From contig JACZSS010000021.1 in NCBI GenBank assembly GCA_022574115.1, positions 1 through 11,776 on the forward strand: 11,776 bases of DNA, written 5' to 3'. The position numbers and the translations under genes are program-made. This DNA is from Candidatus Heimdallarchaeota archaeon. Lineage in GTDB: Archaea; Asgardarchaeota; Heimdallarchaeia; Heimdallarchaeales; Kariarchaeaceae. The notes under the pieces were generated by a model. It made no database searches, was not told the DNA's origin, and saw only the letters and a list, made by a program, of their open reading frames with translations. Below are positions 6,562-11,776 of this stretch, in pieces. How positions within the stretch are numbered: the stretch's first letter is position 1; every line of letters begins with the position of its first letter.

Positions 6562-7488
6562 CTACATCCCAGTTCGGATGCTTGCTCTTTTTCGGTCTCT
6601 TATTATTCCGTAAGCTCTTGAACAAGGTCTACAGCGGACATGTTGTGTATTTTTTTTAATTATTGACTTCCCGCAACCCAAACAATCTGTTTTAAGGATA
6701 GGACGAGCGAAATATGACTGAAATACTTGATATTTACGTTCAAGGTAAATTGAGGCGTCTCGATAGATCAAATCAAAAAATTCCTTTCTACTATTGCCAA
6801 GAATGTTTATTTCATACCAAGGATTTTTTCTGTTCTTGGCAGAAACGATTCTCATTGATGTTTGAAGATTCAATTCAGAGAATTTTACTTGCATTTCGCG
6901 AATAAAAGCCTCAGAACCACTTGTAATTTTTACTTTTAGTCGGTTTGATAAAAATAATACTGAACCATCTCCATCAAAATATCCTCGGATGAAAGGTAGT
7001 AAAAAATTTTCCGGGATTTTAGGGAATTTCATTATTCTGGATTTGTTCGGAATCAGCCCTAATGAGACTAAATCGTAAACCATAGATTTCCGACCAATAC
7101 TCAGTTCATAAAGGATTCCAGTTGGGATTATTCTTGGCTTAATAGGAATGTTACTGGCCATAGCAGAATTGATTTTTTGTAACAAGGTTAGGTCTTTAAT
7201 TGCGATTTTAAATGAATAGTGAAACTTTGCTTTATTTATCCGAATTGTTCCATCTGAATAGATAAACCCGAGGGCATATGCCATTGGATCATTCCATTCT
7301 TTGAAAAAGTTTAAATTGATTTGATACTTAGTAATCCTTTTTCTATTTTCTTTAAAGAGACCTAATCTTTGACGTTTCCATTTAACAGAGGTACCAGTCC
7401 GATTAATTAATATCCCAATAGCTTGGTCACTCAAATGAATATTTTCTCTGATAGTATCAATCTCAGTTAGAGTCCAAGGTCTCCCCAA
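6562..7488 (-). CDS. LAGLIDADG homing endonuclease with N-terminal HTH and C-terminal zinc ribbon
   Basis: A free-standing homing endonuclease of 308 residues. The two LAGLIDADG helices are YALGFIYSDG (71-80, catalytic D79) and FIRGYFDGDG (166-175, catalytic D174), spaced as in single-chain enzymes. The N-terminus (RPWTLTEIDTIRENIHLSDQAIGILI, then VKWKRQRLGL, up to about residue 45) is a SANT/HTH-like DNA-binding module common in such proteins. The C-terminus carries C269-x2-C272 and C286-x2-C289, a zinc ribbon, followed by a basic tail (IRDRKRASIR). The start is TTG at 7488; the frame is open upstream to 7557 without ATG or GTG, and GRPWTLTE is where the HTH begins. No intron or intein boundary is evident, because both neighbouring genes are complete. 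It is best read as a mobile selfish gene sitting between genes, or as a domesticated one. Confidence 0.9.
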   Translation of the reverse strand: MGRPWTLTEIDTIRENIHLSDQAIGILINRTGTSVKWKRQRLGLFKENRKRITKYQINLNFFKEWNDPMAYALGFIYSDGTIRINKAKFHYSFKIAIKDLTLLQKINSAMASNIPIKPRIIPTGILYELSIGRKSMVYDLVSLGLIPNKSRIMKFPKIPENFLLPFIRGYFDGDGSVLFLSNRLKVKITSGSEAFIREMQVKFSELNLQTSMRIVSAKNRKNPWYEINILGNSRKEFFDLIYRDASIYLERKYQVFQSYFARPILKTDCLGCGKSIIKKNTQHVRCRPCSRAYGIIRDRKRASIRTGM

Positions 7489-7571
7489 ATAATCTCTAAA
7501 TATTGGTAGTTTGTTATTTAAACTTCTGAAATTTTGTATATTGTCAATTAAATGTGTCTAACTTTTAAGAT

Positions 7572-7961
7572 TTAACAACACCCGGAGTCGCCCGTGCAGG
7601 AGCCACATCCACCCCCCGCGGAGGATTGTGATAGCAGTTCAGAATTGGGACTGGTAATTTGGAAACCGGATTTCTCTCCTTCTACGAAATCAACATTTGC
7701 TCCATCTAGATACGGAAATGATATTCGATCAATTGCGACTTCAATGCCTTCATAGAAGCACACATGATCATCTTCACTTCTTCGGGTATCCAGAGCCATT
7801 CCGAATGAGATTCCTCCCGCAGCGGATTGAACAAATAATCTGAGGAAGAGTTCATTGCGATCCTGTTGACTGATAACAGCATTTACTTGATCGATAGCGG
7901 TTTGTGATATTGTTACGAATACTTCAGAGGTTTCGGTGGTGACAGTTTGCTCTGTTGACAT
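7572..7961 (-). CDS. HesB/IscA-type (A-type) Fe-S carrier-like protein lacking the first cysteine
   Basis: A-type carriers bind an Fe-S cluster or iron through three cysteines, one in a GGGCSG-like turn and two in a C-terminal CGC, and pass it to target proteins. The 129 residues follow the fold: VTISQTAIDQVNAVI (helix), LFLRLFVQSAAGGISFGMALD (38-58), a beta region with GIEVAID and YLDGANVDFVE, then SGFQITSPN (98-106). The turn that should carry the first cysteine reads SAAGGIS (46-52) and has none. The C-terminus GGGCGSCTGDSGCC has C119, C122, C128 and C129 instead of the usual CGC. C68 is an extra internal cysteine. Ligation must therefore differ from IscA, or the protein has another role. 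The N-terminal 12 residues are a polar extension. It stands alone on the minus strand with its own TATA-like box, and no other Fe-S assembly gene is nearby. Confidence 0.85.
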   Translation of the reverse strand: MSTEQTVTTETSEVFVTISQTAIDQVNAVISQQDRNELFLRLFVQSAAGGISFGMALDTRRSEDDHVCFYEGIEVAIDRISFPYLDGANVDFVEGEKSGFQITSPNSELLSQSSAGGGCGSCTGDSGCC

Positions 7962-7990
7962 AGATTTATCTCTATACTAGTATATCCTGT

Positions 7991-8002
7991 CTATTTATTA
8001 AA
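7991..8002 (-). promoter_or_regulatory. TATA box for the A-type carrier-like gene
   Basis: On the minus strand this reads TTTAATAAATAG, centred about 36 bases before the ATG at 7961. Transcription would start near 7970 with a leader of about ten bases. It is one of the better TATA matches in the window. Confidence 0.5.
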
Positions 8003-8060
8003 TGCTTAGTTTATGGTAATTATTTCAAATCGAGTTCTTTACGAAATTATCACAGGGAAA

Positions 8061-8159
8061 TTACTGGGGGTAGAGGATCGATATTCCAGAAGCTACGACA
8101 TTTCCAACTGTAAGTACCAAGCCGATTGAGTATATTGCGATTATTTTGAATTTTTTCAT
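8061..8159 (-). CDS. Small single-span membrane peptide, 32 residues
   Basis: A short frame with good signals. ATG at 8159-8157, TAA at 8063-8061. The product begins MKKFK, continues with a hydrophobic stretch (IIAIYSIGLVLTVGNVVASGISIL) and ends YPQ. That is one transmembrane span with a basic N-terminus, or a signal-peptide-like peptide. A GGAG ribosome site (8168-8171) lies 8 bases before the ATG. A TATA-like box at 8229-8240 predicts a leader of about 50 bases. It is longer than chance stops would suggest only by a little, so the case rests on the combination of signals. Function is unknown. It lies between the A-type carrier-like gene and the HEAT-repeat gene. Confidence 0.55.
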   Translation of the reverse strand: MKKFKIIAIYSIGLVLTVGNVVASGISILYPQ

Positions 8160-8228
8160 GTTTTTTTCTCCATTTACTATTTGGCTTTCGAGATTTAAGA
8201 TCTAAAAGATGTAGAGCTCGATCTCAGA

Positions 8229-8240
8229 ATTATATATGTT
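8229..8240 (-). promoter_or_regulatory. TATA box for the small membrane peptide
   Basis: On the minus strand this reads AACATATATAAT, a strong TATA-like element about 75 bases before the ATG at 8159. It suits a transcript with a leader that includes the GGAG ribosome site. The rest of 8160-8442 holds no further gene that I can support. Confidence 0.45.
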
Positions 8241-8442
8241 CACTTGCTATAAGTATATTTGGTGCAAAAAATTCCGTCCAATGGACAATAGGCATGTATG
8301 AGGTACCCCAATCAGGAAAAGTTACATGGTTTTTGTCTCTGATTAAATAATTTGAGGAATTAAAATCGTTAAACCTCATCATTGAATTGGTTTAAGAATA
8401 ATCTCTCGCATTATCTTATAGATACATTATCTTCGTGGTGAT

Positions 8443-9471
8443 ATGGGTTTCAAAATACAAGCAATCGGTAACGCAGCGCTTCAAAGAGAGCTCGAGTCAA
8501 TTGTTGAAAATGATCCCGAAATCTACAAACGCGCTTCAGCCATCAAAAAGATCAATAGTCAAGAATTTCTGATTGTGCTCGCGCAATCAGATCCTTCTCC
8601 ATTTATTCGAGCAGAAGCAACCATGAGAATAGAGAATCAAGAGGCTTTAGCACGGATTATCAGAACTGAACTTAACATAAATGTACGATTGGAGGCAATA
8701 AAACGGGTCGCTAACCAAGAAACGCTGCTCGAGTTGTTGCATGATAAGGAACAGCAAGTCCGAGAATTAGTGGTGAAAAAGTTAGATCGAAGTTATCAAA
8801 CCATTCTGATCAAGATCGCACGACAGGAGGAAGCCTGGTTAGTTCGTTATGCAGCGGTGTGGAAAATAGATCAAGCTCAACAAACTGCATTGATTGAAAT
8901 ATCAAAAGAGGATGACAATCAAGAAATTCGCAAATCTGCAGTTCAAAAAGTGATTGATCAAGATGTTTTACTCGAATTAATATTCAATGATCCATCAGAA
9001 AAAGTAAAGCTAGCGGCACTAAAAAATCTGAATTCAAATTATTGTGGTAAAGTTGTAGCTAAAAAGAACCTCTCCTCGAAACTACGGGAATTTGCGACTT
9101 CAAAAATCATCGACCAGGCAGTATTACGGGAAATTTCGCTAGGTGACAGTGGACGGTGGGTTAGGGATACCGCGATAAATAATCTTGAACCGTTAGATGA
9201 AAATTTAGAAACGTTGCGATATGCTTCCTGTTTTGACAAAGATGAAAATGTGAGATATAGAGCTGTGAAAAAAATAAACAATAATTCTATATTGAGCCAA
9301 GTAGTTTCCAAATCCGATTTTATCGACAGTAAAAAAGGTGCGATTGAAAGGATTTCTGATATTGATGAACTTGTTACCCTTCGCTTAACAGCACATCATG
9401 AGGTACAAGAAATAATCCGTTCTCGAATTAACGAACTACTTGAGAATAATCCACAAAGAACCTTGCCCTAG
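8443..9471 (+). CDS. HEAT-like repeat protein
   Basis: The 342 residues are built almost entirely of about twelve helical repeats of roughly 24-28 residues. Their core pattern is (D/E)-x3-(V/I)-R-x2-A-(V/I)-x-(K/R)-(I/V)-x-(D/N)-Q-x2-L. Clear copies include FIRAEATMRIENQEAL, VRLEAIKRVANQETLL, IRKSAVQKVIDQDVLL, LREFATSKIIDQAVL and VRYRAVKKINNNSIL. The regular DQ/NQ at the inter-helix turn is a notable signature. Such solenoids act as protein or nucleic-acid binding scaffolds (HEAT, PBS lyase-like or leucine-rich variant types). No catalytic or membrane segment is seen, so it is probably cytosolic. The start is ATG 8443 with GGTGAT immediately before it, poor ribosome-site spacing, so a short leader or leaderless transcript is likely. 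A damaged copy of its 3' end lies about 1 kb downstream. Confidence 0.85.
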   Translation: MGFKIQAIGNAALQRELESIVENDPEIYKRASAIKKINSQEFLIVLAQSDPSPFIRAEATMRIENQEALARIIRTELNINVRLEAIKRVANQETLLELLHDKEQQVRELVVKKLDRSYQTILIKIARQEEAWLVRYAAVWKIDQAQQTALIEISKEDDNQEIRKSAVQKVIDQDVLLELIFNDPSEKVKLAALKNLNSNYCGKVVAKKNLSSKLREFATSKIIDQAVLREISLGDSGRWVRDTAINNLEPLDENLETLRYASCFDKDENVRYRAVKKINNNSILSQVVSKSDFIDSKKGAIERISDIDELVTLRLTAHHEVQEIIRSRINELLENNPQRTLP

Positions 9472-9528
9472 GAAATCAGAACTTACCGTTTACGATTTTT
9501 CATCTAGGTCCAATCATTTTCATTGCAT

Positions 9529-9539
9529 CGATAAAATAT
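9529..9539 (+). promoter_or_regulatory. Possible TATA box for the 9570 membrane ORF
   Basis: CGATAAAATAT is centred about 35 bases before the ATG at 9570 and would give a leader of about ten bases. GGGAG lies directly against the ATG. It suggests the 5' half of the split gene may still be transcribed. Confidence 0.4.
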
Positions 9540-9569
9540 CAGTTTAAACGAAATACTGATTATTGGGAG

Positions 9570-9857
9570 ATGAATCGTCTGAAATGGTTCTCTTTATTGT
9601 GTGGATCAGTCATAGCCGACTTTCAAGGAATTTATACAATTCTTGTTGACCCTTCAATAAAGGTTCACGGTTTCTCACACACCTTATTAGGCTCAATTCT
9701 TTATAACAGCTTGTTTACATTGGCCGTCTGGGTAATAATGAATATAATACTCTCCCTCAAGAGTTGCAGAGCCGAATCTTCATTTCTTAAGAAGTTAGAA
9801 GAGAAAGATGCTTATCATCTAAATTGTATATACAATATTTTAAACGCCGAAGTTTGA
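9570..9857 (+). pseudogene. 5' half of a split membrane protein (metal-dependent hydrolase-like)
   Basis: 95 residues with two hydrophobic segments (about 6-26 and 39-63). The motif order GSVIADFQGIY (12-22, D17), then HGFSHTLLG (33-41, H33 and H37) resembles the N-terminal half of DUF4184 or DUF457/YdjM-type membrane proteins, annotated as putative metal-dependent hydrolases. In those families the early Asp, the HTLLG-type histidine and a later histidine-rich span belong to one chain of about 200-280 residues. Here the frame stops at 9857 after a non-hydrophobic tail. The missing later motif is in the next ORF (10060-10386), in another frame. I read the two as remains of one gene. Alternatively they may be two genuine small membrane proteins. 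The family assignment is by motif memory only. Confidence 0.45.
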
Positions 9858-10059
9858 GGACTTCAGACATTTTGGTGAGATGATGTCACCGCTACTCAAT
9901 TGAATTTTGGAGAAATTCTTTTGAGCTACTTGTATTTTCTCGCATGTTTAATCCCCTGTTTTTGTTTTGTTTCCTGAAATCATTCTGCGAAAAATGACCA
10001 GTCTGGGATTGTGATTAAACAATTGATAATCTTGAATTCAGTATTTAAACCAATGAAGC
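9858..10059 (+). other. Degenerate spacer between the two membrane ORFs
   Basis: All three plus-strand frames carry stops. A T-rich part (about 9903-9972) encodes a short hydrophobic stretch in the frame of the upstream ORF, which could be decayed coding sequence. GGTGA and TCACC (about 9874-9890) flank a 7-base loop and could form a weak hairpin. Nothing here supports an intact gene or RNA. Confidence 0.35.
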
Positions 10060-10386
10060 TTGATTTCATGTATATACAATTCAACTCATGAATTGACGAG
10101 AGAAGTATTCCTGTGGTCGTTTATTAGAATTATCTTTTTTCACTTTATTCCTCATGTGATAATACATTCGGATATATACCTTTTTTGGCCATATTTTAAG
10201 TTTGCAATTGCTGATCCGACATATACAAATCAAGGGGGATATTCCGTATCAAATCTTCCACTCTTATTTGCAGTTTCTCGTGTATTTGGCATACTCATGC
10301 TATTAGGAGTAATGCTGATCATCATCCCGGATTTAATCTTGTATTTGCCCGATAAATTTGTCAAGCATTCTGCTCCTAATGTTTGA
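10060..10386 (+). pseudogene. 3' half of a split membrane protein (metal-dependent hydrolase-like)
   Basis: 108 residues, with hydrophobic spans about 16-34 and 65-95. HVIIHSDIYLFWPYF (32-46, with H32, H36, D38) matches the HxxxDxxxHxD-PFWPF region typical of DUF4184/YdjM-like membrane proteins, where the histidines and aspartate are presumed metal ligands. Its only start in frame upstream of the conserved part is a TTG, with no ribosome site. It carries the motif that the preceding ORF lacks, and is in a different frame from that ORF. A decayed or assembly-broken single gene spanning 9570-10386 is the simplest reading. A real separate gene with TTG start is possible. Confidence 0.45.
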
Positions 10387-10401
10387 CCCAACATTTGTTT
10401 T

Positions 10402-10527
10402 GCAATAAACAGGATCACGGATGTCGAAGAGCTCATTTTGGGCTGATTAACAACTCATCAAGGTAACCAAGAAATCACCCGTTATAAGATTAAGCAACTA
10501 TTTGAGAATAATTTATCGATGAGTTAA
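10402..10527 (+). pseudogene. Remnant of the 3' end of a second HEAT-repeat gene
   Basis: The frame from GCA at 10402 to TAA at 10525-10527 reads AINRITDVEELILG, a TGA stop (10444-10446), then LTTHQGNQEITRYKIKQLF and ENNLSMS. It aligns without gaps to residues 300-336 of the intact HEAT-repeat protein (DNA 9340-9450): AIERISDIDELVTLR then LTAHHEVQEIIRSRINELL and ENN. By hand count 19 of 37 codons give the same residue, including AI-RI-D--EL and LT-H--QEI-R--I--L-ENN. The TGA replaces an arginine codon (CGC in the intact gene). No homologous sequence can be seen before about 10393, so the 5' part is gone. This is a decayed paralogue, probably from a tandem duplication. Confidence 0.75.
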
Positions 10528-10547
10528 CCTCTGGAGATAAATTATTA

Positions 10548-11039
10548 TTATATTGGCAAGTGACTTTCAACTCCAAGCCACTTTAACATTAAGAAGGATA
10601 GCCATACCCAAAGCACTAGAATGGTAACTGCTGCAATTTTCGGACCTTTACCTTTGAATAATGACAGATGTGGATTGTTTTCCACCTCTGCGCGAACTTC
10701 GTCAATCAATGTTTTTGGAGTTACTCTGTTTATAAGAGCCATGAATATCGGAATTGCCGCAAAGTCGTCCCAATGGCCGAAAATCGGGATGAAATCCGGG
10801 ATAAGATCAATTGGACTGAAGATGTAGCTTAACAAGAAAAAGACTAAAAACTTTGACTTTTTCGGTACTTCTGGATGTTTTACTAGTACAATTAATACCT
10901 TGATTTCCCCATGCCAGTGGTTGACCCAACTCCTCCATTTCCGGTAAATTTTTTTTAACACTGCTTGAGCCTTGACAATAGAATTAAATAACCAATCGAT
11001 GTAATTGAGTAAATTGAGACAAGTAAATGAATAAACCAT
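10548..11039 (-). CDS. YkvA/DUF1232 family membrane protein
   Basis: 163 residues. The DUF1232 signature is SPIDLIPDFIPIFGHWDDFAAIP (75-97), preceded by a lysine-rich loop and a hydrophobic segment (KSKFLVFFLLSYIF, 61-74), and followed by FMALINRVTP (99-108). A separate C-terminal transmembrane span lies at about 134-155 (KIAAVTILVLWVWLSFLMLKWL). The N-terminal 45 residues are amphipathic with tryptophans and basic residues. Members of this family are small membrane proteins of unknown biochemical role, often linked to stress or transport genes. The start is ATG 11039, the first in frame. Beyond the shared HMA-methyltransferase divergent region, the context gives no clue to function. Confidence 0.88.
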   Translation of the reverse strand: MVYSFTCLNLLNYIDWLFNSIVKAQAVLKKIYRKWRSWVNHWHGEIKVLIVLVKHPEVPKKSKFLVFFLLSYIFSPIDLIPDFIPIFGHWDDFAAIPIFMALINRVTPKTLIDEVRAEVENNPHLSLFKGKGPKIAAVTILVLWVWLSFLMLKWLGVESHLPI

Positions 11040-11169
11040 ACTAGTTTATTTGACTTGCAACTGAATTCTCATAATTTTGATATGTGGAATGATTATACCA
11101 AATTTACAACTGCTGGCATAATAACTTCAGAGAGAAAATCACGAAATTTGTTCTAATTTGTAAACCGGG

Positions 11170-11181
11170 AATCGATCGATT
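11170..11181. promoter_or_regulatory. Perfect 12-bp palindrome in divergent promoter region
   Basis: AATCGATCGATT is an uninterrupted perfect palindrome about 66 bases before the predicted start of the metal-domain methyltransferase gene and 130 bases before the YkvA-family start. It is more GC-containing than its surroundings. It could be an operator for a dimeric regulator such as an ArsR-type metal sensor, which is inference. Confidence 0.4.
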
Positions 11182-11247
11182 TCACTAGGCGTGGGTATCT
11201 AATCATTATTTTGAAATACGATGGTTACAAGTGGATATTGAAAATAT

Positions 11248-11776
11248 TTGCAACTGATTAAATTGGAGTTTGATGGAGTAACGTGTCCGGGTTGTATTAA
11301 TGCAATTCGAGATAAGTTATCTAAAACTGAAAAAATAGATCTGATAGATATTTCTATCATTGATGGTACATCGGTTATTTCGACTGTAGTAGGTGTGAAC
11401 ACAATCGGTAACAAATTTCAGCAATTTAAGGGATGTTGTCAAAACTGTCAACTGACTTTAAAATCGCACGAAGTTGTGGAGACGAGTATTATTCAACCAA
11501 GTAATGGGGACGATTTACAATTAATTAAGAAACAATATAAAATTGCCCTCGAAAGGGTCATAGAAGGCATTGAGGTTGCATGTAGCAAATATTGTGTCTG
11601 TAAAATTACTGAAGTCGATCGGTTTAATGAATTTTCAATTGCCCCGAGTTTTGCTTCTGTTTACAATTTAAATGAGTATATTGTACCCTATTTAACAGCT
11701 GGTGGTTCCATTGTTGATTTTGGATCTGGGACAGGTCATGATGCCCTAAATCTAGCAGCAAAACACTCTGAAGTCA
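11248..11776 (+). CDS. HMA-like CxxC domain fused to an ArsM-like SAM methyltransferase (partial, 3' end outside window)
   Basis: The frame is open from 11242 to the window edge, giving 176 residues of an incomplete protein. Residues 3-22 (LIKLEFDGVTCPGCINAI) match the metal-binding strand and C-x2-C loop of heavy-metal-associated domains (C13, C16). A second cysteine cluster GCCQNC (C63, C64, C67) and a third, C112-x3-C116-x-C118, follow. At 154-171, SIVDFGSGTGHDALNLAA is motif I of a class I SAM methyltransferase. The GSGTGHDA form is closest to arsenite methyltransferase (ArsM) and its relatives. The likely role is methylation of a thiophilic metalloid such as arsenite, with the N-terminal domain handling the metal. 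The substrate is not proven, and the catalytic C-terminal half is off the window. The start TTG at 11248 keeps the whole first strand; TTG at 11263 is an alternative. No ATG is available. Confidence 0.75.
   Translation, partial: MQLIKLEFDGVTCPGCINAIRDKLSKTEKIDLIDISIIDGTSVISTVVGVNTIGNKFQQFKGCCQNCQLTLKSHEVVETSIIQPSNGDDLQLIKKQYKIALERVIEGIEVACSKYCVCKITEVDRFNEFSIAPSFASVYNLNEYIVPYLTAGGSIVDFGSGTGHDALNLAAKHSEV

Noticed and set aside
6464..7571. Intron or intein around the homing endonuclease
   Set aside because: Both neighbouring genes are complete, and no splice-like or intein boundary residues are seen.
8296..8340. Short plus-strand frame beginning ATG AGG TAC
   Set aside because: Only 14 codons, with no ribosome site and no conserved pattern.
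9879..9974. Hydrophobic short frame in the spacer between the membrane ORFs
   Set aside because: It has no start codon or ribosome site, and T-rich sequence gives hydrophobic residues by default. At most it is decayed coding sequence.
9874..9980. C/D box small RNA suggested by GATGATG and a downstream CTGA
   Set aside because: The C box does not match fully and the boxes are too far apart for an archaeal C/D RNA.

Overview
The window looks like a piece of an archaeal chromosome, most likely from an Asgard archaeon of the Heimdallarchaeia type. That assignment is inference. It rests on a PHP-type endonuclease Q, two small longin-like proteins, a MinD/ParA ATPase paired with one of them, AT-rich promoters with TATA-like boxes a short distance before starts, frequent TTG/GTG starts, and short gene clusters on both strands. 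There are no rRNA or tRNA genes, CRISPR arrays or transposases. Several enzymes (VOC protein, proline dehydrogenase, dienelactone hydrolase, DinB-fold protein) look bacterial in style, which fits the mosaic genomes of such archaea.

Left part (1-3473): a longin-like protein leaves the window on the minus strand. Endonuclease Q follows on the plus strand and converges on a VOC-family protein so tightly that their stop codons share one CTAG. A minus-strand proline dehydrogenase comes next, with two small palindromes ahead of it.

Middle (3679-6463): a two-gene operon encodes a longin-like/winged-helix protein and a MinD/ParA-type ATPase whose Walker A signature lysine is arginine. The stop of the first gene lies inside the ribosome binding site of the second. 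This is the best candidate for a little-described system. It converges on a dienelactone-hydrolase-like enzyme that may be a lipoprotein with a one-base shift in a T run. A DinB/YfiT-fold protein diverges from that enzyme.

Right-middle (6562-8442): a free-standing LAGLIDADG homing endonuclease, an A-type Fe-S carrier-like protein that lacks the usual first cysteine and has a cysteine-rich tail, and an overlooked 32-residue single-span membrane peptide. All three are on the minus strand.

Right (8443-11776): an intact HEAT-repeat protein is followed by two membrane ORFs that look like halves of one split gene. After these lies a clear remnant of the 3' end of a second HEAT-repeat gene, broken by an internal stop. 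A YkvA/DUF1232 membrane protein follows on the minus strand. The window ends inside a gene that fuses a heavy-metal-associated-like CxxC domain to an ArsM-like methyltransferase, with a perfect 12-bp palindrome in the divergent promoter region before it.
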